Positions 45,183-54,726 are shown, counted from the first letter of the stretch. The stretch: 64,000 bases of DNA from Candidatus Rifleibacteriota bacterium (GCA_024710355.1 JANJUX010000025.1:62001-126000), one strand, 5' to 3'. Numbers and translations: made by a program. The notes: generated by a model from the sequence alone, not told the origin.

Positions 45183-45213
45183 ATTCTGAGATTAGAACTA
45201 ATGGAGGAAAATT

Positions 45214-46500
45214 ATGGCTCTTGATCTGCGCACTATTATTCCGGCTCAGGCAAAGTCTCTTCTCGACCTCAAGGTTGACCCCGAAATCATCAACAACCAG
45301 ATTATCAAAGAACTTTATGTGCATGGCAAGGAAGTGCCGCGCAAACTCGCGAAAATTCTTAAAATCGACACCGAAATTATTCAGGGTGTTATTGCTGAAC
45401 TGAAGAAGGGTGAGATCGTTGGCATGGTCGGCGGCACCGGTATGGGCTCCGATTACCAGTATGGCCTCTATCCAAAAGGTACTGAACGTGCCAAGAACAT
45501 TCTTGACCGCGATAAATACCTCGGTCCGGTGCCGGTAAGTTTTGAAGAATATCTGCGTGTTACCCGCAAAATGCTTGACGAAGGCAAAAAGAGCTTTTCG
45601 ATCAACCGCAAGCTGATGGAAGAAAAATTTTCGCATCACCTTGGCTATAAAGACGTTCTGTTTCAGATCGGTCAGGCCGTATGTGCCCGAAAACCCGCTT
45701 TTGTTTACGGCTTCCCTGGCAACGGTAAAACCTTTCTGTGCAGCTCGGTCGTCAAGCTTCTGCCGCCAATGGTGGTGCCTTATGCCGTCGAAGTCAGCAA
45801 CCAGCTGGTGAGAATTTTTGATCCCAGCTGCCATGTGCCGATAGAAAACTTTGATATGGAAGGCCTCGACGAGCGCTGGGTCGCTGTTCAGCCGCCACTT
45901 ATCACCGCTGGTGGCGAACTGACGCTCGAAGATCTCGAAGTAAAATACAACAATAAATTCGGCTGCTTTGACGCTCCGCCTCAGGTAAAAGCAACCGGTG
46001 GCGTTCTGCTCATCGACGACCTTGGCCGGCAGCGCTGTGAAGTCGAAGAAATTTTCAACCGTTTCATTATCCCGCTCGAAAACAAGGTCGATTACCTGGT
46101 TCTTGGCGGCCAGCGCATGGAAGTGCCAACCGACGAAATCGTTCTGTTCAGCACCAACCTTGACCCGATGAAGATCGTCGATGACGCATTTCTGCGCCGT
46201 CTGCCCTACAAGATCAATGTTCGCAACCCGAATGTCGTTGAATACACCGATATCTGGAAATCAGTCTGCAGTAAACTCGGGTTGACTTTCGACCCGGCCA
46301 ATATCGAACAGGTTCTTTCTCTTTATAAACGTGATAAACGCGGTCTGCGTGCGGTTCACCCCCGCGATCTGCTCAATATTATCCGTGACCGCAAGCGCTA
46401 TCTTGAAGATGGCAATGTCAATATTACTACCGACGAGATTAGCGAAGGCTATGGTATTTATTTCGTCAGCCAGCTGACCCTTGTAGAAACCATAGAATAA
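45214..46500 (+). CDS. MoxR-like AAA+ ATPase
   Basis: 428 aa. A winged-helix-like N-terminal part (~1-75, ELYVHGKEVPRKLAKIL) precedes the AAA+ module: Walker A GFPGNGKT (~167-174), Walker B GVLLIDDLG (~263-271, with Asp-Asp in place of the usual Asp-Glu), sensor-1 LFSTN and LRRLPYKI. No VWA-domain partner is nearby. The gene is monocistronic or ends at the hairpin terminator. It is followed by a membrane/FHA-like protein. Substrate unknown; MoxR proteins act as chaperones for enzyme or complex maturation. Confidence 0.8.
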   Translation: MALDLRTIIPAQAKSLLDLKVDPEIINNQIIKELYVHGKEVPRKLAKILKIDTEIIQGVIAELKKGEIVGMVGGTGMGSDYQYGLYPKGTERAKNILDRDKYLGPVPVSFEEYLRVTRKMLDEGKKSFSINRKLMEEKFSHHLGYKDVLFQIGQAVCARKPAFVYGFPGNGKTFLCSSVVKLLPPMVVPYAVEVSNQLVRIFDPSCHVPIENFDMEGLDERWVAVQPPLITAGGELTLEDLEVKYNNKFGCFDAPPQVKATGGVLLIDDLGRQRCEVEEIFNRFIIPLENKVDYLVLGGQRMEVPTDEIVLFSTNLDPMKIVDDAFLRRLPYKINVRNPNVVEYTDIWKSVCSKLGLTFDPANIEQVLSLYKRDKRGLRAVHPRDLLNIIRDRKRYLEDGNVNITTDEISEGYGIYFVSQLTLVETIE

Positions 46501-46511
46501 CTGATACAATG

Positions 46512-46557
46512 CAGCGGCAGGTCAGGAACTTCCTTGCCTGCCGCTGTTTTTTATTTC
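46512..46557 (+). terminator. Intrinsic terminator after MoxR-like gene
   Basis: A 10-base-pair GC-rich stem (46512-46521 with 46537-46546), with extra pairing inside the loop (AGGAA/TTCCT), followed by a T-run from 46547. It sits 12 bases after the stop. Confidence 0.88.
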
Positions 46558-46577
46558 ATTAAAGTGAGTTTCACCTT

Positions 46578-47456
46578 TTGAACTGGCTTTTCTACTGCGA
46601 AATTATTTTTTCAGGGCTGCTGGCCGGGCTGATCACTTCGCTGGTTGCACCTGCCGGCAACCCCTGGGATCTCATTGAAAATTTTCAGACCGGTCTGCTG
46701 GCCACGGGCGTTTTCAGCGGGTTGTTTGCTGGTCTGGTTTCTTCTTTGCCGGTTCTTGTCATGGAAAAGCGCTTTTCGAAAGCTCTGACCTGCTGGATTT
46801 CATCGACATCGGTCGGGCTTTCGGTGACAATGCTTGGCGGGGTTATTTTCGCCATGGTTGCCGATTTTATTTTGTCGCAGACACCGATTGCCGGTGGCAT
46901 TTTGCGGTTTTTCTGGTGGCTCAGTCTGTCGGTATGTCTCTCTGGCTGTTTCGGTATTCTGCACGGCAGCGTCAAAATAATGTGCCGAAGCCTCATGGGG
47001 CTGACTCCGGCCCTGATAATTGCGGGTGCCTTCGTCGACCGCATTTTTATTACCGACAGTCATAATCTGGTTGCTTTTCTGCTGCTGGGTGCAGTAACCG
47101 GTTCGGGTTTCGCCATTGCCTGGGAGCTTTTGAAAGAAAGCTGGCTTGACGAGCACGTCAGCTCGCTGGTGGTTTACCGGTATTATATCGATGGGCCTGA
47201 ATTCACCGGCGGTTCAACGGATGAATGCGATCTCACTCTCGCAGAGGGGCCGGAAAATCTTTTCGTTATCAGCGAGAAAGACGGAATACACATCATTGAA
47301 GCGCACGACGAAGAAATGACTCTGCGCATCAATCAGGCCCGGTTCCGCTACCGGGTGCTTGTCGATGGAGACACCATCGTGGTCGGCCAGAGAGTGTTCA
47401 TTTATCACTCGAAGCTGGCGCGGTCACGCGATGTGCTGCCCGAAGCGACCATCTGA
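46578..47456 (+). CDS. Multi-pass membrane protein with C-terminal FHA-like domain
   Basis: 292 aa from TTG at 46578; no stronger start is seen. Membrane helices lie at about residues 5-25, 37-60, 75-100, 115-135, 140-160 and 165-185. The last ~100 residues (~195-292) read as a beta-sandwich with an FHA-like end: SLVVYRYYIDGPEF, a Gly/Ser-rich turn, LTLAEGPENLFVIS, and VLVDGDTIVVGQRVFIY. FHA domains bind phosphothreonine, but the key Arg/Ser residues cannot be assigned here, so phosphate binding is unproven. It follows the MoxR-like gene across a terminator, so it has separate transcription. Confidence 0.65.
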   Translation: MNWLFYCEIIFSGLLAGLITSLVAPAGNPWDLIENFQTGLLATGVFSGLFAGLVSSLPVLVMEKRFSKALTCWISSTSVGLSVTMLGGVIFAMVADFILSQTPIAGGILRFFWWLSLSVCLSGCFGILHGSVKIMCRSLMGLTPALIIAGAFVDRIFITDSHNLVAFLLLGAVTGSGFAIAWELLKESWLDEHVSSLVVYRYYIDGPEFTGGSTDECDLTLAEGPENLFVISEKDGIHIIEAHDEEMTLRINQARFRYRVLVDGDTIVVGQRVFIYHSKLARSRDVLPEATI

Positions 47457-47467
47457 CTGGTCCGGGC

Positions 47468-48196
47468 TCAGAATACCGATTGTGGCGCTTTTACCGGGCC
47501 GGGAGCCGTTTCGCTGACAATCAGGTCGAGAATCCATTCGAGGCACTCAACAGTCATTATCAGGCCCTTTTTGACATTCAGTCGGATGCTGCCCTTTTTG
47601 CCGACGGTTATGGTCATGGGCCCGAGTGGCGTGTCGATCAGGCCTGCAATGTTTTCGATGCCGTGATTGCGCGGGTCGATGATATTGTATTCGGTATAGC
47701 TTTCCATGTGCCCGGCCAGGCGGGCCCGGCGAATCTCTTTTTCTTTCGGATTGGTGACTACGATCGCTTTGATATTGGTCATGCGTTCCTGCAGCTGATT
47801 GAGATGTTGAAATTCGAATTCGAGCAGGTCGACGTGCTCGCCGGTTGCAGCCGAAAGAGCTGCGCCAAGCAGTTTCATTGGCCCGGCCTTGCCGAAAGTG
47901 ACGATCAATTTGCCGGTGATGATGAACTCACAGCTCTCGATACGCTTGAACAGAGTTTTTGTGGTGATTCCGTCGACGAGATGTTCGATTTCGAAAGGAA
48001 TAATCACCGAATAGAAACCGCGAATGATTGAGTTTTCACAGTCGCAGTCGTGAAAACCGGGAAGTTCGGTGTCAATGCTGAACATATCAGCTTTGTTCAT
48101 GATTGTATCGAAGGTGGCTTCGACGTTTTCCACTTTCATGGACCAGCACTTGAGCGATATCGAAGAGCCGGCAATTTCAATTTCGTTGATCAGCAT
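47468..48196 (-). CDS. Unknown conserved-looking soluble protein
   Basis: 242 aa, no signal peptide or membrane helix. It is rich in beta-type segments (VIIPFEIEHLVDGITTKTLF, CEFIITGKLIVTF) with a central charged helix (~128-150). It ends in a short Pro-rich tail. I recognise no domain. It faces the secreted-protein/CsaB operon across a 129-base divergent gap that holds readable promoters for both sides. GAGG lies before the ATG. Confidence 0.6.
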   Translation of the reverse strand: MLINEIEIAGSSISLKCWSMKVENVEATFDTIMNKADMFSIDTELPGFHDCDCENSIIRGFYSVIIPFEIEHLVDGITTKTLFKRIESCEFIITGKLIVTFGKAGPMKLLGAALSAATGEHVDLLEFEFQHLNQLQERMTNIKAIVVTNPKEKEIRRARLAGHMESYTEYNIIDPRNHGIENIAGLIDTPLGPMTITVGKKGSIRLNVKKGLIMTVECLEWILDLIVSETAPGPVKAPQSVF

Positions 48197-48224
48197 TGTC
48201 TTCCTCCAGATAGGTTGGCCATGT

Positions 48225-48255
48225 ATTCTACTGCACCGGGACCCGACAATGTCAA
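48225..48255 (-). promoter_or_regulatory. Possible promoter for the unknown gene
   Basis: Minus strand TTGACA (48250-48255) and TAGAAT (48225-48230). The spacer is 19 bases, longer than optimal, so strength is doubtful. Confidence 0.45.
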
Positions 48256-48267
48256 GAATTCTCTGGT

Positions 48268-48296
48268 TTTACATTTGCTGACTGCTGTGGTACGAT
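48268..48296 (+). promoter_or_regulatory. Probable promoter for secreted protein/csaB operon
   Basis: TTTACA (48268-48273), 17-base spacer, TACGAT (48291-48296). It lies 29 bases before the ATG at 48326. Divergent from the candidate on the other strand, from which it is separated by 12 bases. Confidence 0.55.
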
Positions 48297-48325
48297 TTTG
48301 CCATCGCCAATCACGGGAGTCAGTT

Positions 48326-48730
48326 ATGACCAGACTGTTTGAAATCAGCCTTAAATCATGCTTCTTTGTTGCTATCATTCTGATCGCCTCGGCCGCCACG
48401 GGCCAGAATCCGGGCACTGCCGGTGATCCGCTGGTTTCAAAAAGCTACGTCGAAAATTTTCTCAAGTTCCGGTCCATGGTGCTGCCAGCCGATTCAGAGA
48501 TCACTCCGGAAATGGGGGCAATGCTGGTGGTGCGCTCGGGTCAGCTGCGCCTCGAAGCCGCCGCAGGCAAAGCTGTCATAGACCTCTCGGCCGGCCGGGA
48601 AATTTCCGGCAATGCCGATATTCCGCATAATCATCTCATTCTGATTCCCGAAAGTTCGGGCATAACTTTAAAAGCCCGCAAGCTGACCCTGATTATGGCG
48701 TCTTTCATGAATGAAGTCAGAAAGCCCTGA
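48326..48730 (+). CDS. Small secreted protein preceding csaB fusion
   Basis: 134 aa from the ATG at 48326 (GGGAG upstream; the longer frame to 48050 lies antisense to the neighbour and is rejected). Signal peptide ~1-26 (...LIASAATGQ). The mature part has beta-type strands: SEITPEMGAMLVVRSGQLRL and LILIPESSGITLKA. No known domain recognised. Overlaps the next gene's start, so both are expressed together; it may be part of the same wall-polymer function. Confidence 0.65.
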   Translation: MTRLFEISLKSCFFVAIILIASAATGQNPGTAGDPLVSKSYVENFLKFRSMVLPADSEITPEMGAMLVVRSGQLRLEAAAGKAVIDLSAGREISGNADIPHNHLILIPESSGITLKARKLTLIMASFMNEVRKP

Positions 48731-51700
48731 GCCGATGAGACTTCTCAGACGCATCCCGGTTTTCTGGCTCGTTATCATCCCACTTTTGCTGCCTGGCCTG
48801 CTGGTCGCTTCATGGCGCCTGGTTTTTCGTCATATTGCCGAGCAGCGAAATGTTTTCGTCGAAACCGTTGTTGACTTTGAAGAGATAAGACAACTTGCCC
48901 GTGAAGAGGGGTGGTCACTGAAAGAGCTTTTCGAAGCTTTGCGTAAAAACGGTGCCAGTTCAGTTGCTGTCTCGGAAGATACTCTTGCATCACTCGAATC
49001 CGAGGGTAAAATAACGGTTCTAAACAGTAAAGAAATCCGCAAGCTTTCGCTTGAAGAGACTTTTGAAATGGAACCGCCGGCCGGAACCAATACTCTGGGC
49101 TCGTTGTGGGTTCACAGTGACGACACGGCTCTTCTCGATCGCATAGAGCAGACACTTTCCTGGAAAATTCCGACCGATCGCCTGGTGCGTATTCACCGCA
49201 ATCTGCTGCTGATAAACAAATCGAGCAAAGGCTTTCGCGAGCGCGTCGGGCTCGGGTTTTCGTCTGAATATTTTCAGATGGCCGATGATGCCGGTCTTGG
49301 CCTGGTTGTAAGAGTTTTTAATTATCCCGGCCTTACCGCTGACGCCGCCGCAAAAATCATTAATTCGATACCGACACCGGCAAGCGTCTCGGCACTGCTT
49401 TTTGCCGAAGAAGAGATGCTGGGCTCAAGAGGTGAGCTGAATAAGATAGTTGCGTTGTTCAAGGATCGGTCATACCGAATCGGCTGGGTTGAATTCAACC
49501 TTCAGGACGGCATCGAAAGCTATCTGCAGGGCCTCGCCACCAGTCGTCCTTTTGTCAGAGTTCACAGCATCAGCCGCAAAGAACTCGATCAGGTCTACAA
49601 TGTGAAGCGCTCAGTGGCCCGCTGGGTCAGAGCCGTTAAGGACCGAAGTCTGAAAATGCTCTACATCAGATGTTTCTTTCAGGATGACAAGAAGTTTATC
49701 GAAAATCTTGCCACCTTCAACCTCGATTATTTGAATCGAACGGTGAAAGAGCTTAACGATGCTGGTTTCAGGGTTGCAACCACGCCGGCTGAACGCATGC
49801 ACGAACCACGCCATATTGTTGGTAAAATGAGTGTTTACGAGGTGCTGGCAATCGGTCTTGCTTTGTTCATAGGCCTTTTGATTCTCATGCGTGTTTCATT
49901 CTGGTGTTCGCTCGATGCTAACTGGTCACTGGTATTCATTGCAGCCTTTCTGTTCTGTTTTATGGTGATGTCACGCAGCGGTTTTATCGCCGTATCGGGC
50001 CTGGCCGGTGCGGTTGCCTGGTCATGTATCGGGGTAATTGTCGCCATGCGGGGGCTGCAGGCCGTAAACACCGGATTTTTCAGAAGTCTGCCGCGCTTTA
50101 TTCTGAGCATGATTTTGCCGTCGGTTATCGGTGGTCTTCTTATCGCGGGTATTTATTCCGAGATCGAATTTCTGCTCAAATTCGAGCAATTCCGGGGAAT
50201 CAAGCTGGCATTCATTCTGCCGCTGCTGATAACGGGTTTCTGGGCTCTCAGGCAATATGGTCGTGGCTGTTTTGCCCTGCTACACAAGCCGGTCACCCCG
50301 GTTGGCGGTATGCTTCTCGCAGTTGCTGCCGCGAGCGTGGCTCTATATGTGCTGCGCTCCGGAAACGTCACTTTTCTCAAACCTTCTGAGGCCGAAGACA
50401 CGTTTCGTACATTTCTCGAAAACATCCTGGTGGCCCGCCCTCGCAACAAAGAATTTCTCGTTGGCTACCCGGCCGGCTTGCTGTTTATCTTTTTTTATCT
50501 GCGCCGCAATTTTGCCATATTGCCGTTACTCGCAGTGTTTATGCAGATGGGTCAGGTTTCGGCAGTTAATTCGCTCTGTCACTTTCACACTCCTCTGGTA
50601 TTGAGCCTGCTGCGCATCTTCAACGGGCTCTGGCTTGGAGTTGTTCTCGGTCTGGGCGCGGTTCTGGTGCTGGCTTTTTTCAATCTTGTTCTTAAGCTCG
50701 GCGCCGAGAAAGAAAAGAAGGCGTTTGTGGCTGGTTATTTCGGCTTTGGCAATGCCGGCGACGAACTGCTCTGGAAATCTTTTTACCGGCGTTTCAGCGC
50801 TGCAAGGCCCGACTGCCGCCTCGTGATTTTGAATCGCAGCGATGCTTCAGATGCCGCCGAAATACCTTCGAATGTAAGTTTTGTCGGTCGTCGCAATCTT
50901 TTTGCCGTGGCCGAAGAACTTTTGACTGCAGAAATCTTTGTGATTCCGGGTGGCAGCGTTCTTCAGTCCGCAACCAGCCGGCTCAGTCTGGCCTTTTATC
51001 TGACGCTGGTTTCCTTTGCCAGGCTCTGTGGCGCCAGGGTGTTGCTTCCGGCGCAGGGCCTGGGTCCTTTCAGGAAAGACAATGTGCTCGATCGTCTACT
51101 GACAGGCTGGCTTGCTGTAGAACTGGCTCAGGCGGCATATTTCAGCGTCAGAGATTCTCAATCGGCCGATCTGGCAAAAGAAATTGCCGGGGTTGTGCCT
51201 GTTAATGCCGGTGCCGACCTGGTTTTTCTCAATGAAATTCAGGCAGACGGCAGGCCCGCAAAACACAAAGGCAATCTGCGGGTTGCAGCAATCATAAGGT
51301 CATCGGTTGCCGGCAGTGAGAAAATTGCCGCCGACCTTGTCAGCATGAAAGGCGAACTCGAAAACCTGACGCTGACACCGGTAGCGTTTCAGCCGGAAGA
51401 AGACGAAAGGGTCTGGCGACGAGCCGGCTGGCAGGGCGATATTCTCTATGCCCGCGAGCCTCTGCAGGCTCTCGCTGCTTTTGATGTCGTAATTTCTATG
51501 CGGCTGCATGGCTGTATTGTTGCGACTTCCCTCTCGATTCCGTGGGTTGGCATTGCTTATGATCCCAAGGTTACGGCTTTTGCCGCAGCCTGTCGCTGGC
51601 AGTTCTGCTGCCAGCCAGCAGAACTGACCCGTAACTGGCTTGAAGAGAAGCTTAACGTCATTGCCGGTCGTCGCCAGGAATTCGCTGACAGGCTGCATCG

Positions 51701-51764
51701 CATCACCGGTGAAAATCGCCGGGCGGTCGGCGAAGATTTTGCCGGCATGCTGCAGAAAGTTTGA
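48711..51764 (+). CDS. csaB: DUF5693-like membrane protein fused to CsaB-type polysaccharide pyruvyl transferase
   Basis: 1017 aa. Membrane helix ~16-36, then a periplasmic domain (~45-370) that resembles DUF5693 (WSLKELFEALRKNGASSVAV..., RVGLGFSSEYFQM), then about eight membrane helices (~380-660). From ~660 a CsaB-family pyruvyl transferase follows: AGYFGFGNAGDELLW, IPGGSVLQS, LLPAQGLGPF and the final SMRLHGCIVATSL with RxH motif. CsaB adds ketal pyruvate to wall polysaccharides so that SLH domains can bind. In other phyla, from memory, the two parts are often adjacent genes; here they are one protein. Start 48711 overlaps the previous gene; the ATG at 48735 is also possible. Confidence 0.85.
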   Translation: MKSESPEPMRLLRRIPVFWLVIIPLLLPGLLVASWRLVFRHIAEQRNVFVETVVDFEEIRQLAREEGWSLKELFEALRKNGASSVAVSEDTLASLESEGKITVLNSKEIRKLSLEETFEMEPPAGTNTLGSLWVHSDDTALLDRIEQTLSWKIPTDRLVRIHRNLLLINKSSKGFRERVGLGFSSEYFQMADDAGLGLVVRVFNYPGLTADAAAKIINSIPTPASVSALLFAEEEMLGSRGELNKIVALFKDRSYRIGWVEFNLQDGIESYLQGLATSRPFVRVHSISRKELDQVYNVKRSVARWVRAVKDRSLKMLYIRCFFQDDKKFIENLATFNLDYLNRTVKELNDAGFRVATTPAERMHEPRHIVGKMSVYEVLAIGLALFIGLLILMRVSFWCSLDANWSLVFIAAFLFCFMVMSRSGFIAVSGLAGAVAWSCIGVIVAMRGLQAVNTGFFRSLPRFILSMILPSVIGGLLIAGIYSEIEFLLKFEQFRGIKLAFILPLLITGFWALRQYGRGCFALLHKPVTPVGGMLLAVAAASVALYVLRSGNVTFLKPSEAEDTFRTFLENILVARPRNKEFLVGYPAGLLFIFFYLRRNFAILPLLAVFMQMGQVSAVNSLCHFHTPLVLSLLRIFNGLWLGVVLGLGAVLVLAFFNLVLKLGAEKEKKAFVAGYFGFGNAGDELLWKSFYRRFSAARPDCRLVILNRSDASDAAEIPSNVSFVGRRNLFAVAEELLTAEIFVIPGGSVLQSATSRLSLAFYLTLVSFARLCGARVLLPAQGLGPFRKDNVLDRLLTGWLAVELAQAAYFSVRDSQSADLAKEIAGVVPVNAGADLVFLNEIQADGRPAKHKGNLRVAAIIRSSVAGSEKIAADLVSMKGELENLTLTPVAFQPEEDERVWRRAGWQGDILYAREPLQALAAFDVVISMRLHGCIVATSLSIPWVGIAYDPKVTAFAAACRWQFCCQPAELTRNWLEEKLNVIAGRRQEFADRLHRITGENRRAVGEDFAGMLQKV

Positions 51765-51767
51765 AGC

Positions 51768-51814
51768 AAAAAAAAGACCGGTACCTGCAGCTGCAGGCAC
51801 CGGTCATTTTTTTT
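51768..51814. terminator. Bidirectional intrinsic terminator
   Basis: A hairpin of two 15-base arms (51776-51790 with 51791-51805, one mismatch and no real loop beyond the inner bases) flanked by eight A's on the left and eight T's on the right. It can stop transcription of csaB from one side and of ahcY from the other. Both genes end within about 15 bases of it. Confidence 0.9.
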
Positions 51815-51819
51815 ACTGC

Positions 51820-53262
51820 TCAGTAGCGGTAATGATTGGGCTTGTAGGGGCCTTCAACCGGAACTCCGATATATTCGGCCTGTTTCGGGGTCAGCTTGGT
51901 GAGTTTGACGCCGATCTTTTCGAGGTGCAGTCTGGCAACTTCTTCATCGAGTTTCTTTGAAAGAGTGTAAACGCCAACTTCATGGTCGTTCTGCCACAGG
52001 TCGAGCTGGGCAAGAGTCTGGTTGGTGAATGAGTTGCTCATGACAAAGCTGGGGTGACCGGTGGCGCAGCCGAGGTTAACCAGGCGGCCTTCAGCAAGAA
52101 TGTAGATCATTTTGCCATCTTTGTAGGTATATTTGTCGACCTGAGGTTTGATGTTGGTCTTTTTGATGCCAGGCCAGCCTTCGATTTTGGCCATCTGAAT
52201 TTCGTTGTCAAAGTGGCCGATATTGCAGACAATCGCCTGGTCTTTCATTTTGCTGCAGTGGTCTGCAGTGATGACGTCTTTGTTGCCGGTAGTGGTGATG
52301 TAGATATCAGCAGAACCGAGGGTATCTTCGACGGTTTTGACTTCATAGCCTTCCATGGCGGCCTGCAGGGCGCAGATCGGGTCGATTTCGGTGACGATAA
52401 CGCGGGCGCCGAAATTGCGCATGCTCTGAGCACAGCCTTTGCCGACATCGCCGTAGCCGCAGACAACTGCAACTTTGCCGGCAACCATAACGTCGGTGGC
52501 GCGTTTGATGCCATCGGCAAGACTTTCGCGGCAGCCGTAGAGGTTGTCGAATTTAGACTTGGTTACCGAGTCATTAACATTGATGGCGGGGAAGAGGAGG
52601 CTCTTTTCTTCCAGCATTTTGTAAAGTCTGTGAACGCCGGTAGTGGTTTCTTCGCTGACACCCTTGATGTTTTTGGCGATGTTGGTCCACTTTTTCGGTT
52701 CGCTCTTGAGGGTCTGTTTGAGCAGTGCGAGCAGCTGAGCTTCATCTTCGCCGTCGGGAGTGCGGTCGAGAACCTTGGGGTTCTTTTCGGCCTGGGTGCC
52801 GAGGTGAACCATCAGAGTGGCGTCTCCACCGTCATCTACGATGAGGTTCGGGCCCTGACCATCCGGCCAGATGATGGCTTCACGGGTGCACCACCAATAT
52901 TCTTCAAGGGTTTCGCCCTTCCAGGCGAAAACGGGGATGCCGGCCTTGGCGATCGCGGCGGCGGCGGTGTCCTGGGTTGAAAAAATATTGCAGCTGCACC
53001 ATCTGACGTCAGCGCCGAGTTCGGCGAGAGTTTCGATGAGAACGGCGGTTTGTACGGTCATGTGAAGCGAACCCATGATTCTGGCTCCGCGCAGTGGTTT
53101 TTTCTTGCCGTATTTTTCGCGCAGAGCCATCAGGCCCGGCATTTCGTGTTCGGCAATCTCGATTTCCTTGCGGCCAAGCTGCCAGAGATCAATGTCTTTG
53201 ACTTTGTAGGGCAGTCTTTTGGTTGCGGTCACTTTTTCTTTCTCCATGGCGGTTTGCTTCAT
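51820..53262 (-). CDS. ahcY: Adenosylhomocysteinase
   Basis: 480 aa from the ATG at 53262 (AAGGAG nine bases upstream; a TTG at 53271 directly abuts that site, so is rejected). Splits S-adenosylhomocysteine into adenosine and homocysteine, keeping methylation going. Features: [39 protein letters not shown]-binding [12 protein letters not shown] (~266) and the C-terminal NHYRY. It has the eukaryotic-like length with the inserted ~40-residue segment around residues 150-190. Alone with its own promoter. Confidence 0.96.
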   Translation of the reverse strand: MKQTAMEKEKVTATKRLPYKVKDIDLWQLGRKEIEIAEHEMPGLMALREKYGKKKPLRGARIMGSLHMTVQTAVLIETLAELGADVRWCSCNIFSTQDTAAAAIAKAGIPVFAWKGETLEEYWWCTREAIIWPDGQGPNLIVDDGGDATLMVHLGTQAEKNPKVLDRTPDGEDEAQLLALLKQTLKSEPKKWTNIAKNIKGVSEETTTGVHRLYKMLEEKSLLFPAINVNDSVTKSKFDNLYGCRESLADGIKRATDVMVAGKVAVVCGYGDVGKGCAQSMRNFGARVIVTEIDPICALQAAMEGYEVKTVEDTLGSADIYITTTGNKDVITADHCSKMKDQAIVCNIGHFDNEIQMAKIEGWPGIKKTNIKPQVDKYTYKDGKMIYILAEGRLVNLGCATGHPSFVMSNSFTNQTLAQLDLWQNDHEVGVYTLSKKLDEEVARLHLEKIGVKLTKLTPKQAEYIGVPVEGPYKPNHYRY

Positions 53263-53315
53263 TAAAAACAACTCCTTAAAATTTCCCGGTTACCGGGCTT
53301 TAAAAACAGGGTTTC

Positions 53316-53344
53316 ATTATCGCACCAGACAGGTTGATTGTCAA
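53316..53344 (-). promoter_or_regulatory. Strong sigma70-type promoter for ahcY
   Basis: Perfect TTGACA (53339-53344), 17-base spacer, GATAAT (53316-53321), minus strand. It begins two bases beyond the stop of the upstream gene. The expected leader is ~45 bases and holds a small hairpin (53285-53297) before the AAGGAG site. Confidence 0.85.
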
Positions 53345-53345
53345 T

Positions 53346-54617
53346 TCATCTGGCTGAATTTTGCCGGGGTTCAACGGTAAAGACAACATGTTTCTGCAGC
53401 CCCCATTTTTCAACGGCAGCCTTGAGCTGATAATACTGTCTGGCGTAATACCAGTCACCTTCATTGGTAATCTTGAAACCGAGTAGTTGCTGAAGCTGTT
53501 TGAGAACCGGTATCAGGGCCGGGCGATCAGCGGCCGGCATTTTTTCGATCTGCTCCAGCAGGGTTTCAAAGAGACTGAATTTTTCGCGGTTGAATTCGGC
53601 CGAAATTTTCTTTTCAATTTTTTTCTGCGATTCTTCGAGGGTCTGGCGGGCTTCGCGGTCGCCGGCATTGTGCTGCAGAATGTGCCAGCAGTTGACCATA
53701 CGCCTGATGTTGATTCTCATGGGCAGTTCAGCTGTCAATTCGTGAACCAGTATTTTGGCCGCCAGGGTCATGATCTGGCTGCCAAGAAAGGCGCCAACCG
53801 CCGTGCCGGGGCCTGGTGCTACGATCGAGCCAACGGCGGCGCCAAGACTGGCGCCACTGACGCTGACGGCACTGATTGAAGCGGTTTTGATGATGGTGAT
53901 TCCGATAAAACTCAGCATCGAACCGTCTTTGATGCACCCGGCAATTACTTTGCCGAGATTGTGGTTCTTGCCCGCCTGGCTGAGGAGTTCGGTGCCGGCC
54001 TTGGTAAGGGCAACAGTCGAAAACTTGCGCAGGGTTTCAGAAATTGCTTCTGACAGAATGCCGATGTTGAGTTTGTCGAAAAATTCCGACAGCATGTCGA
54101 AAACCGGCCCAAGTGAGCCGGAAGCGGCCAGATGCGGAATCGTCTTGATCATCTGGTAGGCAACCCGGTCTAGCGATACCACGAAATTGCCTGAATATTT
54201 GAAGCTGATGCCATCGCGCTCTTTTTTGACATCGCTGAAGTAAAAGTCGTATGAAATTTCCTGATTGCCCGAGACCAGGTAGCTGTCATGTTCAAGCTTG
54301 AATGGCAGTTTGCCCTGAAAGACACCGGCGCCGCTTATCGAAATGAAATAGCGCCGGATGGCAGCATCATAAAAGTGACTGTGAACTTTGACACTCAGGT
54401 TGTCACTTTTATCGAGCTTTTCAAAAAGCGCCAGTGATGCCCGGTCAAGTGCAGTCGCCGTTTTTTTAAGACTCTTTTCAACGGCAGCTGAAAAGCTTAT
54501 GCGCAGCCGGCCGGTTGAGGTTTCTTCGGGTGCGGCCTGGACCGGTGCCGAAAGAAATGAGACAACCAGCAACAGAGCCAAAATAAGGCTGAACGGGCTT
54601 TTTCTGAACTTTGCCAT
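53346..54617 (-). CDS. Secreted protein with glycine-rich hydrophobic core, unknown
   Basis: 423 aa from the ATG at 54617. Signal peptide ~1-30 (...SAPVQAA). A beta-rich N-terminal part (~35-160), then a helical region with a glycine/alanine-rich hydrophobic stretch (~230-290, SGASLGAAVGSIVAPGPGTAVGA), which resembles glycine-zipper segments that insert into membranes. The C-terminus is charged and helical. No family recognised. It could be a membrane-perturbing or lipid-binding exported protein, but that is a guess. The end is directly followed by the ahcY promoter. Confidence 0.65.
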   Translation of the reverse strand: MAKFRKSPFSLILALLLVVSFLSAPVQAAPEETSTGRLRISFSAAVEKSLKKTATALDRASLALFEKLDKSDNLSVKVHSHFYDAAIRRYFISISGAGVFQGKLPFKLEHDSYLVSGNQEISYDFYFSDVKKERDGISFKYSGNFVVSLDRVAYQMIKTIPHLAASGSLGPVFDMLSEFFDKLNIGILSEAISETLRKFSTVALTKAGTELLSQAGKNHNLGKVIAGCIKDGSMLSFIGITIIKTASISAVSVSGASLGAAVGSIVAPGPGTAVGAFLGSQIMTLAAKILVHELTAELPMRINIRRMVNCWHILQHNAGDREARQTLEESQKKIEKKISAEFNREKFSLFETLLEQIEKMPAADRPALIPVLKQLQQLLGFKITNEGDWYYARQYYQLKAAVEKWGLQKHVVFTVEPRQNSAR

Positions 54618-54726
54618 CAAAATTACCTCGCAGATGATGTACGGCTTTTAATTCTAACCGAAATTCACCAGTTACGGAATCCCGTTATCTGCATTTGTAA
54701 AAACCGTGGTGTAGCTCTCTACTCTC

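Noticed and set aside
52054..52980. 308-codon plus-strand frame
   Set aside because: Antisense to ahcY, which is a clear full-length gene.
53263..53345. SAH riboswitch before ahcY
   Set aside because: The leader from the strong promoter is only about 45 bases and shows just a small hairpin, too short for an SAH aptamer.
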